From Candidatus Kuenenia stuttgartensis (lineage in GTDB: Bacteria > Planctomycetota > Planctomycetia > Planctomycetales > Planctomycetaceae): a DNA stretch of 58,174 nucleotides. Position 1 is the first letter of the stretch; each line of letters starts with the position of its first letter. The translations under genes and the position numbers were made by a program. The stretch is from positions 1-58,174 of the forward strand of contig CAMAWN010000010.1 in the NCBI GenBank assembly GCA_945861865.1. Reading direction: 5' to 3'. Below, piece after piece: positions 24,812 through 34,502 of the stretch. The notes beneath the pieces are model-generated. The model saw only the letters and a list, made by a program, of their open reading frames with translations. It ran no database searches and had not been told where the DNA came from.

Positions 24812-26791
24812 CTATGTTCCCGGACAATCCCACACGGTTCCGTAGCTTCCCTCGCGTTCAAAGTGATCGAGCAGGCGGTGATAGAACTCGTGATTGGCGA
24901 GCGTGCTGCTGTCGCCGATGACGATCAGTTTGCGGCGTGCTCGCGTGAGCGCGACGTTTGTGCGGCGTGTATCCGATAGGAATCCGACTTCGCCCGTCGT
25001 GTTTGATCTCACGAACGAAATGACGACCGCTTCTTTCTCGCGGCCCTGGAAGCCGTCGACCGTGTCGATCTCGATCGCCGCATTGCCGATGAGCGTTCGC
25101 AGCAGTCGAGCTTGCGCGGCATACGGTGTGATGATCGCGATCTCGGACGGAGCGACTCCTGCCGCGAGCAACTCTTGAACTTGCTGAGCGACGATGTCCG
25201 CCTCGCCGGGATTGTTGCGGCTGGAACCTTCGGACTCTGCCTGCTCGACGCTGTCCGAGCCGGCGGTGTCGATGAACTGCATCGCCGTTTGAGTCAGCGG
25301 GATTGGTGCGACGTGCGGCAGATCGGCCAAGAGATGTTCGCGCACGCTGTCGTGAGCGATCAGCGACGACTCGTAAAACTCCGCCGACGAGAATCGCATG
25401 AGTTGCTCGTGCATCCGGTACTGAATCGTGAGTTGCCGCGAGATCGTGTCGCCCCATCGTGTGACGAGTCGCTCCATCAGGCTGAGATCGAAGCCTAGGC
25501 GTAGAGCCTCGTCCGACAAAATCGTCGGCGGCAACTGGCAATGATCGCCCGCGAGCACAAGTCGCTTCGCTCGCAGCAGCGGAATCCAACAGGCGGGTTC
25601 GGTCGTTTGAGCCGCCTCGTCGATCACGGCCAAGTCGAACTGCAAGTCCCCGAGCAACTCGTCATCCAGTCCCGTCAGCGTTGCGCACACGACCGTCGCC
25701 GAATCGAGCAAGTGCGCGACGAGCCTCTCTTCCATCTTCCGAGCATCGGCCAGCAACCGCTTTGCTTCGTCACGCTGCTCGCGCCGCGCTCCGCGTTCCG
25801 GTGCGGTTCGCATGAACTTGCCAGCCTGACGCCGCAACGCCCAGGCCTGTTTGGTCCACTCGCGAGCCAACTTCAAATCGGGATGCGCGGCGACCTGCAA
25901 GTCGAGCGTGTGCTCCCGCAATTCGGGCAACACGCGAGCGGGATGCCCAATTCGGATCGCTCGTTCGCCAGCGGCGAGCAATCGTTCCAGTAAATTATCG
26001 ACCGCCAGATTGCTGGGAGCACATGCCAGCACACGCTCACCGCGTTGTACGGCCTGTCGAATGAGTTCGACAACCGCCGTCGTCTTCCCCGTCCCCGGCG
26101 GGCCATGAATGACGGCCACCTCCTTCGCTGCCAACGCATGAGCGACCGCCGCCCGCTGCGATTCATCGAGCGGCCGATCGGTTGGAGTTGATGTTCCTGC
26201 ATTCATCAGCCGATACGCGCTAGCGTCTGGTTGCCGATGATCTAAACCGGACGCGAGCGCGTTCCGGCTGAGGTCACTCTCATTACTGGTCGGCGCTTCC
26301 TCGCCAAGCAGTTTGCGTTTCAACGCCGCAAGTCTTCCGCGCTCGGCCGCCGCGACTTGCTGAAGCGCGGCGCGCTGCCGCTCACGCGAGATTTCATCCG
26401 ACGACAAGTCGAGCCGAAACGTTGGTCGATCGGCGGTCGGCTCCGGTGACTGAGCCAGCACGACCGTGATCGTCTCGCGATTTCGGTCGGTCACGACACC
26501 GCGCCATGGGCCGCTCTCGGCGGCGTGCTCTTCGGACATCACGACCGGGCTGCCGGAACTCAGTTTCGTCCAAGGCAACTCCGCCCGACGATCCCGCTTG
26601 CCGAGAGTGACCACTGCTCGACCGCCGAATCCCGACTCTTCCTCGCGAATCGTCAGACCGATCAGGCAGGCACCGGATCGCTCTGCCGTCTCGCCGGTCG
26701 CTCGTTGCGACCGCTTCACGATTTCCGCCGCTTCCGCCTCCGCTTCGAGTTCCAGGCAACGCAGCATTCGTTGAAAATGATCATTCGGCAT
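24812..26791 (-). CDS. Superfamily 1 DNA/RNA helicase (IGHMBP2/UPF1-like)
   Basis: 659 residues from ATG at 26791 (MPNDHFQRMLRCLELEAEAE); a longer open reading upstream has a cysteine/arginine-rich non-protein-like composition and is not used. N-terminal beta-barrel domain typical of UPF1/IGHMBP2 helicases, then motif I GPPGTGKTTAVVEL (about 228-241), motif II DEAAQTTEP (about 387-395), motif III LAGDHCQLPPT, motif IV-like QYRMHEQLMRFSSAEFYESS, and motifs V/VI (DTVDGFQGREKEAVVISFVR, TNVALTRARRKLIVIGD). All helicase motifs appear intact. ATP-dependent 5'-3' nucleic-acid unwinding is expected; biological role in bacteria unclear. No operon partner. Confidence 0.92.
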   Translation of the reverse strand: MPNDHFQRMLRCLELEAEAEAAEIVKRSQRATGETAERSGACLIGLTIREEESGFGGRAVVTLGKRDRRAELPWTKLSSGSPVVMSEEHAAESGPWRGVVTDRNRETITVVLAQSPEPTADRPTFRLDLSSDEISRERQRAALQQVAAAERGRLAALKRKLLGEEAPTSNESDLSRNALASGLDHRQPDASAYRLMNAGTSTPTDRPLDESQRAAVAHALAAKEVAVIHGPPGTGKTTAVVELIRQAVQRGERVLACAPSNLAVDNLLERLLAAGERAIRIGHPARVLPELREHTLDLQVAAHPDLKLAREWTKQAWALRRQAGKFMRTAPERGARREQRDEAKRLLADARKMEERLVAHLLDSATVVCATLTGLDDELLGDLQFDLAVIDEAAQTTEPACWIPLLRAKRLVLAGDHCQLPPTILSDEALRLGFDLSLMERLVTRWGDTISRQLTIQYRMHEQLMRFSSAEFYESSLIAHDSVREHLLADLPHVAPIPLTQTAMQFIDTAGSDSVEQAESEGSSRNNPGEADIVAQQVQELLAAGVAPSEIAIITPYAAQARLLRTLIGNAAIEIDTVDGFQGREKEAVVISFVRSNTTGEVGFLSDTRRTNVALTRARRKLIVIGDSSTLANHEFYHRLLDHFEREGSYGTVWDCPGT

Positions 26792-27329
26792 TGGGTTCGC
26801 GTGGTTGGTGAACAGGGTCGGGGATTCGCTGTTTGGAAGTTGGGCGACAAACATTCTTCGGACTTCGATCATCCGGCGGTCGCGCAACTCAAACGCAAGG
26901 AGACGGAACCGAAGAAAAGTTGAGGAGAACCTCGCTGGGCGATCCGCATCAGGGTATTTTGGAAATGTCCCTTTGGGAATGGAGTCCCAGCAATGTGCAG
27001 GCGCTCTCGAAACTCCCCGTGACACAGTGTCACTCCACCACGTTCGACAACGGCGGCGACGGCAACGACAACATCGATGGTCAAGGTGGTACCGACACAC
27101 TCGCTGGCAACCAAGGAGACGCGTTGGTGACCGCAGAAAAGAGTGTCACCCCAAGCGTCCATTCTAAGACGGTGGCATCGACAAAACTTTCACAGGCTCG
27201 GCGTGACGATTGAACCATCGCCACGCCATCGGCCGCCAAATGGATGCGTGTCGCCTCCACAGATTACACTTCTCGCGTCTCAACCTCTGGACCGCCTGCG
27301 AGCGGATAACACTTTTCGGAGCCACCACG
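26792..27329. other. Gene-free stretch between helicase and CxxCH-toroid gene
   Basis: 538 bases separate two divergent starts. It holds the promoters of both genes, no convincing intact gene, and a short coding-like fragment of RTX repeats at 27042-27130. The segment 26940-27040 reads as a peptide on the minus strand but has no start or family resemblance. No clear sigma-70 boxes could be picked with confidence. Confidence 0.6.
27042..27130 (+). pseudogene. Remnant of RTX-type calcium-binding repeats
   Basis: Reads FDNGGDGNDNIDGQGGTDT then LAGNQGDALV in one frame, matching three consecutive nonapeptide repeats of the GGxGxDxLx kind seen in RTX/haemolysin-type calcium-binding proteins, with the last repeat decaying. 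There is no matching gene before or after, so it looks like the debris of a deleted extracellular repeat protein rather than a functional gene. Confidence 0.6.
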
Positions 27330-28487
27330 ATGTCGATTCGCAATGTCTGTCGCGCAGCATTCGTGGCCATCGGTTGGGCGTGCGTGGCGTTGATTCGCGT
27401 GTCGGCGGCGGACGACAGTCAGGCGACAACGGAGGTCGATGATGTTCGGCCCGCGGCGGCCTCTGCGGCAGAGCCTCTGGCTCGTGCATTCTCGGCGCGA
27501 GCGGCCGCAAGCTACCTCGACAAGACCGCGAGAGATTGGGTGCAGACGCGGCGCTGTGCGGCATGTCACACGATTCCGCCATTTCTGATGGCTCGCCCAT
27601 TTTTGCCGGCTCGCGGTCAGGAGTCGGCCGAGGTGCGCGCGTTCGTCGAGCGCGTGGTGATCGACCAACTCGAAGCGGAACCGAAGCTCCCTCCCGATGC
27701 CATTTCCGCAGTCAACGTCCAAGTCGCGACGGCCTTGGCCATCAACGATCGGTTGACGACCGGAAAGCTGCACCCCGTCACGCGATTGGCGCTCGACCGT
27801 ATCTGGACGCGGCAGCGGGACGACGGGAGTTGGGAGTGGCCGTTCCGTGATGTGCCGCCGATCAAGATCGACGAGCACTACGGAGTTACGTTGGCTGCGC
27901 TGGGAGTCGGCATGGCTCCAGACGGCTATGCCGAATCGGAGGCCGCTCGCGCGGGACTGGCCAAGATTCGACGCTACCTGATCGCTCATCCGGCGGTCAG
28001 CTTGCATCAGCAGGCGATGCTCACTTGGGCTTCGGTGCATGTCGAGCAGCTCATGCTCCCCCGTGAACGGACGGCGGTGATCGACAAATTACTGGCGGCA
28101 CAACGTCCCGATGGAGGGTGGTCACTGGCAAGTCTCGTCGAGAATGTCGCGGGGCAAGAGCGTGTGACTCTGGCGATCACCGAGTTGCAATCACGCGCCG
28201 GCTACGGCAAAGAGTTTCTCATCTACGTGGGTCGCGGCGAGCCGTACACCTCGTCGCTGGCGAGCGATGGATACGCCACGGGGTTTGCGATCTATGTGGC
28301 TCGCCAGTCGGGTGTGCCGATCGACGACGCGCGACTGGCACGCGGCGTTGTTTGGCTCAAAACGAATCAGCGTGACAGCGGTCGCTGGTTCACTCCCTCT
28401 CAGGGGAATCACACGCAGCATTACATCGCGAATGCCGGCACGGCCTTCGCCGTCATGGCCTTGTCTGAGTGCGACGCTCTGCGTTGA
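27330..28487 (+). CDS. Exported alpha/alpha-toroid (squalene cyclase-like) protein with a CxxCH motif
   Basis: 385 residues from ATG at 27330 (MSIRNVCRAAFVAIGWACVA), which opens directly on a signal peptide; the longer reading begins in unrelated sequence. CAACH at 76-80 is a c-type heme motif. The rest is built of helical-hairpin repeats with QW-like motifs: QRDDGSWEWPFRDVPPIKID, RPDGGWSLASL, and TNQRDSGRWFTPSQG, as in prenyltransferase/squalene-hopene cyclase toroids, but there is no cyclase DxDD acid motif, so it is not expected to cyclise terpenes. Periplasmic redox-linked or sugar-binding role is inference. Single gene, divergent from the helicase. Confidence 0.82.
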   Translation: MSIRNVCRAAFVAIGWACVALIRVSAADDSQATTEVDDVRPAAASAAEPLARAFSARAAASYLDKTARDWVQTRRCAACHTIPPFLMARPFLPARGQESAEVRAFVERVVIDQLEAEPKLPPDAISAVNVQVATALAINDRLTTGKLHPVTRLALDRIWTRQRDDGSWEWPFRDVPPIKIDEHYGVTLAALGVGMAPDGYAESEAARAGLAKIRRYLIAHPAVSLHQQAMLTWASVHVEQLMLPRERTAVIDKLLAAQRPDGGWSLASLVENVAGQERVTLAITELQSRAGYGKEFLIYVGRGEPYTSSLASDGYATGFAIYVARQSGVPIDDARLARGVVWLKTNQRDSGRWFTPSQGNHTQHYIANAGTAFAVMALSECDALR

Positions 28488-28569
28488 ATCGGACAACTCG
28501 GTGGGCCTGCGAGTCGTCACGGCTTCACGTTCGCCTCGTGTGAAATGCAAGGTCGAATGCGGTGGACCG

Positions 28570-29808
<1,239 letters not shown>

Positions 29809-29862
29809 GGATGAGGAACGCTTCTAACGTGGTGATGAGGCTGTCGTGTTACCAGACGACCA

Positions 29863-29935
29863 ATGGTTGCAGATTGGTCATTTGCTAACCCCAATAATCA
29901 ATGTCCAACGACCAATAACCAATGATCACTGCTGT
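29863..29935. repeat. ccaat-type short repeat in a spacer
   Basis: The spacer between adaptor and permease genes contains repeated variants of ccaat(a/g)a-ccaatgatc (for example ccaataatcaatgt and ccaataaccaatgatcac) and ccaatggttgcagattgg, which can pair with itself. Looks like a degenerate tandem intergenic repeat; no function assigned. Confidence 0.5.
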
Positions 29936-29946
29936 TGACTTCGGCG

Positions 29947-31245
29947 TCATCTTGGCGGACCAACCTGCGGGGCCTGCACGCCGGTGACCAACACATCGCT
30001 CTTCTTGAGCGTCCCCAAAACCATCTCGGTGTACTGGCTGTCGCTGAGGCCGGTCGTGACTTCTACGGCTCGCAGGAGATCGCCGTCAGCCACCCACACG
30101 TGTCGGCGGTTGCGATCTTTCCGATGCTGCGCACGCTCCTGAGCGGACAGAGACTTCTCGGACTGTTGAGTTTCGTCCGAATTCTCGGCGGTGCTGGATT
30201 GCCCGCTCCCTTCGAGGGTCGCGACGTCTTCCGGCCGGACTTGCTTCATGTTCGGATAGAATCGCAACGCCGCGTTCGGAATCTTGACGACGTCGTCGCG
30301 CTGGTCGACCTGAAACGACAAACTCGCCGTCATGCCAGGTAGCAAGTCGAGGTCTGGGTTCGCGGCCGAGACGATGACCGGGTATGTGACGACGTTTTGC
30401 GTCGTGGTTGAACTGAGCCGGATTTCACGAATCGATCCGTCGAACACCTTTTCGGGATACGCATCGACGGTGAATGTGACGGAGTACTCTTTCTGCTGAG
30501 CCACCTTGATCAACCCGATGTCCGCTTCATCAACCGACGCGTGAATGTGCATTTCCTTCCGCATATCGGGGGCGACGATGAACAACTCCGGCGTTTGAAA
30601 CTGAGCGGCTACCGTTTGCCCCGGATCGATTTTGCGATCGATGACGATGCCATCCACCGGAGAGAGAATCTTGGTGTAATCCAGATTCGCTTGCGAGTTC
30701 TCCAACGTGGCCTGGGCTTGAGCCACGGCGGTCTCGGAAACTTTGAGTTGTGCGTCCAACGACAGCCGAGCGAACTTGAACTTGTCCATCTCCGCCTGCG
30801 CGATGAATGTCTCGTCTTCCGTTCGTAATGCAATCGCCCGTTTCTCGTCGTTGATCGCTTGCTGCAACTGAGCTTTGACTCGGAACACATCCGCTTCACG
30901 ACTGGCCAGTGAGGCTTCATCGCGTGAAACGTTCGCTCGATAGAGAGTCGGATCGATCGTCGCCAGCAGGTCGCCGATCTTGATTTCTTGATTGAAATTG
31001 CAGAAGAGTTCATTGATCGGCCCCGATACGAACGAGCCAATGACAACTCGCAGCTTCGGCTTGACGGTCCCGGTCGAATTCACGACCGAGATAATGTCAC
31101 CCTGCTCGACGGTGGCGGTTCGCCACAGAATCTTGTTCCGTTTGGCCCAAGATTCTGCCATTGGTTTGTAGGCGGCAGCGGCAGCTCCCGCCAGAATTAC
31201 CAGGACGATCAGAATTTTGATGAGCATGCGCATGGTGGTTGTCAT
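29947..31245 (-). CDS. Efflux adaptor (membrane fusion protein), MacA/RND type
   Basis: 432 residues. Membrane anchor at about 8-27, then the HlyD/MacA order: barrel-sandwich start (VEQGDIISVVNSTGTVKPKL), long coiled-coil hairpin about 95-195 (LASREADVFRVKAQLQQAIN and QAQATLENSQANLDYTKIL), second lipoyl half (SPVDGIVIDRKIDPGQTVAA), and beta-barrel/proximal domains. Residues about 345-385 form a Gln/Ser/Glu/Lys-rich insertion before the last barrel strand, unusual for the family. It precedes the permease on the same strand and faces the ATPase gene across an 83-base divergent promoter region. It links the inner-membrane pump to a TolC-type duct. Confidence 0.92.
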   Translation of the reverse strand: MTTTMRMLIKILIVLVILAGAAAAAYKPMAESWAKRNKILWRTATVEQGDIISVVNSTGTVKPKLRVVIGSFVSGPINELFCNFNQEIKIGDLLATIDPTLYRANVSRDEASLASREADVFRVKAQLQQAINDEKRAIALRTEDETFIAQAEMDKFKFARLSLDAQLKVSETAVAQAQATLENSQANLDYTKILSPVDGIVIDRKIDPGQTVAAQFQTPELFIVAPDMRKEMHIHASVDEADIGLIKVAQQKEYSVTFTVDAYPEKVFDGSIREIRLSSTTTQNVVTYPVIVSAANPDLDLLPGMTASLSFQVDQRDDVVKIPNAALRFYPNMKQVRPEDVATLEGSGQSSTAENSDETQQSEKSLSAQERAQHRKDRNRRHVWVADGDLLRAVEVTTGLSDSQYTEMVLGTLKKSDVLVTGVQAPQVGPPR

Positions 31246-31328
31246 TGATCTCAGGCAAGAATTGTGAAACCGAGTCTTCGCAGGCCAGTCATTACTCGGC
31301 CAGTCAGCGGTTCGTTTCGGAGATGGTA
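31246..31328. promoter_or_regulatory. Divergent control region of the MacA-B and ATPase-TolC units
   Basis: These 83 bases separate the adaptor start (31245, minus) and the ATPase start (31329, plus) and must hold both promoters and ribosome-binding sites; GGAG at 31319-31322 precedes the ATPase start. No operator palindrome or sigma box was clear enough to name. The tight arrangement implies joint control of all four pump genes. Confidence 0.5.
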
Positions 31329-32057
31329 ATGTCTTTGATTGAAATTCGTGATGTGTGCAAGGTCTACGATTTGGGCGAGGTCAAAGTCGAGGCTCTGAAG
31401 AACGCGCACCTGACCATCGATCAAGGCGAGTACATCGCCTTGATCGGCCCCTCCGGTTCCGGCAAGAGCACGCTGATGAACACGTTGGGCTGTTTGGATC
31501 GCCCGTCGAGCGGCAGCTACAAACTCGCCGGCGAGGAAGTCGCCACGATGTCGAGCAACGAGCGTGCTCGCATTCGCAATCAGCGAATCGGCTTCGTTTT
31601 TCAGAACTTTAACTTACTGGCCCGAACCACCGCGCTGGAAAACGTCGAGTTGCCGCTGCTGTACTCGCGAGGCATCTCGTCCGCCGAACGACATCGCCGC
31701 GCGATCGAGAAACTCAAGCTCGTCGGACTCGGCGATCGTCTCGATCATCATCCGACGCAACTCTCCGGAGGACAGCAACAGCGCGTTGCGATCGCGCGAG
31801 CACTCGTCAATGAGCCGGCGATCCTGATGGCGGACGAGCCGACCGGGAATCTCGATTCCAAAACCAGTCGCGAAGTCATCGCCTTGTTCCGCGACCTGAA
31901 CGAGCAATCCGGAATCACGGTCATCCTGGTGACGCACGATCAAAACGTGGCTCGCAACGCCAAGCGGATCGTCGTACTGCGAGACGGCGGAGTTGTCTGC
32001 GACACCTCTGACTTTCTCCAAGCTACCCAAGCGCTTCAGGCGGAACTTCCGGAGTGA
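31329..32057 (+). CDS. MacB/LolD-type ABC transporter ATPase
   Basis: 242 residues from ATG at 31329, chosen because GGAG lies six bases upstream; an ATG at 31323 touches that sequence, and longer readings extend into the adaptor gene. Motifs: Walker A GPSGSGKST at 40-48, Q-loop, signature LSGGQQQRVAIARAL from 145, Walker B ILMADEPTGNLD from 165, and the switch histidine in VTHDQ. The sequence MSLIEIRDVCKVYDLGEV and the ILMADEPTGNLD pattern are typical of the MacB/LolD branch. It is the ATPase partner of the permease at 28570, encoded on the opposite strand, and is followed by a TolC-type gene 85 bases later. Confidence 0.92.
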   Translation: MSLIEIRDVCKVYDLGEVKVEALKNAHLTIDQGEYIALIGPSGSGKSTLMNTLGCLDRPSSGSYKLAGEEVATMSSNERARIRNQRIGFVFQNFNLLARTTALENVELPLLYSRGISSAERHRRAIEKLKLVGLGDRLDHHPTQLSGGQQQRVAIARALVNEPAILMADEPTGNLDSKTSREVIALFRDLNEQSGITVILVTHDQNVARNAKRIVVLRDGGVVCDTSDFLQATQALQAELPE

Positions 32058-32142
32058 CCCGCAAGCGGACCTCAATCGTCAGACGATGAACGATCAGAAT
32101 TCTTTGTGAAGTCTCGATCGCGTTGTCAGTCTGGACTCCGGC

Positions 32143-34278
32143 ATGGTTCGAAATTCGCTGATCTTCCTGCTGCCGGTCTGTCTTGCGCTTTCGGCAGAAT
32201 CTGCGCAAGCCCAGCGCGTGCTGCCGACGCTCTTCCGTGAGCAACGCTCGATCTCCGTCCGAGACCCCTCGCAGCTTCAGAGGACACGCATCCCGGACTC
32301 GCCGCCGCCATCGAGAGTCTCTGATCCACAACCGGATTTGCAGCCGTTCCATTTGTCGCTCGATGAAGCGATTCGCACGGCGTTGCAAAACACGGAAGTC
32401 GTTCGGGTGCTGGCCGGGGTCACGGCCACGACGAGCGGGCGAACGATCTACGACCCGGCCGTCACGAACACCGGAATCGACGAACAGAACGCGCTGTTCG
32501 ATCCAACGTTGGGACTCAAAAACAATTGGAACCGAGTGGAAACCGCGACCGCCAAATTTAGTTCGGTTCCTGGTCCGGACGTTCCTGGTCCGGTCGTTCC
32601 TGATCCGGCCAAACCTGGCATGTTCTTTCCTGTCCCGGACGTTCCTGGTCCACCCGTTCCTGGTCCACCACTGATCACCGGATTACGAACCGACAACTTC
32701 AATTCGATCGCGAATCTCACTAAAAAAAATGCGTTGGGCGGAACCTGGGAATTGGGCATAACCACCACGCCGCAACGCATGCAACCCGGGGCGTTTCCTC
32801 TGAACCCAGAGACTCGGTCATCGACCAGCCTCGGCTACACGCAGCCGTTGCTGCAAGGGGGCCGCATCGGGGCCAACCTCGCGCAGATTGTGTTGGCCCG
32901 CATCGCCACCGAGCAGTCGTACTTTCAGTTCAAGGATTCCATGCAGGAGCAGGTTCGCGGTGTCATCGAAGCGTATTGGTCGCTGGTGGCGGCGCGCACG
33001 GACGTGTGGGCACGACGTCAGCAGGTTGACCAACTCACCGTCGCAGTGGCACGAATCACAGCTCGCGTTGCCAAAGAGCTCGACAACCGAGCCGACTTGG
33101 CTCAGGCCCAGCTCACCCTCGCGAACTTTCGCGCCAACCTAGTCACGTCGGAAGCGAATCTAATTCAGCGCGAAGCCGCGTTGCGAAACATCTTGGGCTG
33201 GGCACCGTCCGACGGAATGCGGCTGATCCCCAACTCGCCGCCGAGCACCGAACGCTTTCTACCCGATTGGTCACAGATCAATGAGCTCGCGGGCGAGCGC
33301 CGGCCCGATGTCATCGAGCTCAAACTGATTCTGGAAGCCGACGAGCAACAGTGGCGGATTGCTCGCAACAATGCTTTGCCGCAGCTTGATGCCGTCGGCC
33401 TGTATCGCTGGAACGGACTCGAAGGGACGATGCCCAATGGTTCGTCGATCTCGTCGAGGTCCGGCCAGTTCGCCGACTGGACGTTGGGAGTGAATTTTTC
33501 GGTGCCACTGGGACTGCGTCAGTCGCGTGCCTCGCTGCGTAGTACCGAACTGACCATTGCGCGCGATCGTGCCAACCTGCAGCAAGGTCTGCACAGTGCG
33601 GGCCATCAACTCGCCACGAGTGTTCGCAGCATTGACCAGTTCTACGAGCAGTACCTCGCCTTTCGAGACGCTCGGCAAGCGGCGCGAGTCAACTTGGATG
33701 CTCAACTTCTGAGATACCGCACGGGGCAGGCCATCTTGCTGAACGTCTTGCAGGCCTTAGTCGATTGGGGCAACTCCGTCTCGTCAGAAGCCAACGCACT
33801 CACGCAATACAACACGCAACTCGCCACGCTGGAACGTCAGACGGGCACGATTCTCGAAACGCATGGCGTCGTCTTCTACGAAGAGAAGAGCGGTTGGATC
33901 GGCCCGTTGGGACACTTCGTCGAAGAAGTTTGTTATCCGAAGGACATGCGGCCGTCTCAGAACGCGGATCGCTATCCGATCTCGGATAAGCCCGCCGAAG
34001 ACGCCTTCGACTTGCAACCTCCGACCAATCTGCGTGACCCTTTGAAGAACGTCCCCTACGACGACATCAAGTTGCCGCCGCTCGAAGACAGCCCACTCGG
34101 CGCACCCAAAAAACAAGACCCAAAGCCACCGCAGAAACGCCCCAACCCGGTTCCGCCCGCACCCGATCCTCCGCGAGATGAGGCCAAGAAACCCGCCTTC
34201 AATCGAACGCTCGCGAACGAAAGAACGGTGGTGCAGCAGGCCAAGTCCTGGTTCGGCCGCCGTCGCCCGGCCGACTAG
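32143..34278 (+). CDS. TolC-family outer-membrane efflux protein with Pro-rich repeats
   Basis: 711 residues, longer than the usual 450-500. Signal peptide (SLIFLLPVCLALSAESAQA). Two OEP repeat halves: the first opens LSLDEAIRTALQNTEVVRVL and continues TSLGYTQPLLQGGRIGANLA; the second has LAGERRPDVIELKLILEADE and GVNFSVPLGLRQSRASLRST. A run of about eight VPGP/VPDP-type pentapeptides interrupts the first half at residues about 141-178 (DNA 32563-32675). The C-terminus adds about 130 residues rich in Pro/Lys (KQDPKPPQKRPNPVPPAPDP), not part of the channel. Outer-membrane exit duct for the adjacent ABC pump. Confidence 0.92.
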   Translation: MVRNSLIFLLPVCLALSAESAQAQRVLPTLFREQRSISVRDPSQLQRTRIPDSPPPSRVSDPQPDLQPFHLSLDEAIRTALQNTEVVRVLAGVTATTSGRTIYDPAVTNTGIDEQNALFDPTLGLKNNWNRVETATAKFSSVPGPDVPGPVVPDPAKPGMFFPVPDVPGPPVPGPPLITGLRTDNFNSIANLTKKNALGGTWELGITTTPQRMQPGAFPLNPETRSSTSLGYTQPLLQGGRIGANLAQIVLARIATEQSYFQFKDSMQEQVRGVIEAYWSLVAARTDVWARRQQVDQLTVAVARITARVAKELDNRADLAQAQLTLANFRANLVTSEANLIQREAALRNILGWAPSDGMRLIPNSPPSTERFLPDWSQINELAGERRPDVIELKLILEADEQQWRIARNNALPQLDAVGLYRWNGLEGTMPNGSSISSRSGQFADWTLGVNFSVPLGLRQSRASLRSTELTIARDRANLQQGLHSAGHQLATSVRSIDQFYEQYLAFRDARQAARVNLDAQLLRYRTGQAILLNVLQALVDWGNSVSSEANALTQYNTQLATLERQTGTILETHGVVFYEEKSGWIGPLGHFVEEVCYPKDMRPSQNADRYPISDKPAEDAFDLQPPTNLRDPLKNVPYDDIKLPPLEDSPLGAPKKQDPKPPQKRPNPVPPAPDPPRDEAKKPAFNRTLANERTVVQQAKSWFGRRRPAD
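32563..32675 (+). repeat. 15-bp tandem repeat encoding VPGP(D/V/P) units
   Basis: Imperfect units of gttcctggtccggac occur about seven times (variants gttcctggtccggtc, gttcctgatccggcc, gtcccggacgttcct, gttcctggtccaccc), giving proline-glycine pentapeptides in frame. It lies in the periplasmic/loop part of the TolC-like protein. Multiples of 15 keep the frame, so copy number can vary between strains. Confidence 0.85.
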
Positions 34279-34283
34279 CGTGA

Positions 34284-34502
34284 CAAACATTTCTTCAAAG
34301 TTGGGCACATCAGCCGCCGGCGATCAAGTGGCGGTTCGAGATCGACAGTGGTGACAACGACTCCAATCGAAAAAACGACGACAAGCCGTCGGTGATCGTG
34401 AATGGCGGCAACAACCCGGTCAAAGACGGGTTCAAGGTCTTGCACCACGACAACTGGGACAAGCACCTGAACGCTCGCGGGCACGCCCTGAAGCACGAGG
34501 AG
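34284..34502 (+). pseudogene. Possible remnant of an Asp/Asn-rich coding sequence
   Basis: One plus-strand frame is open from 34284 to beyond 34500 without an upstream start codon and reads as coherent protein-like sequence (KWRFEIDSGDNDSNRKNDD, then VNGGNNPVKDGFKVLHHDNW). Acidic Asp/Asn content resembles surface repeat proteins. It follows the TolC stop immediately and converges with the cytochrome gene. No family recognised; it may equally be chance in a GC-rich spacer. Confidence 0.3.

Noticed and set aside
26792..27100. N-terminal extension of the helicase
   Set aside because: The extension is Cys/Arg-rich and unlike helicase N-termini; the ATG at 26791 begins the conserved barrel.
29863..29935. 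CRISPR-like reading of the ccaat repeats
   Set aside because: Units are short, degenerate and not separated by spacers.
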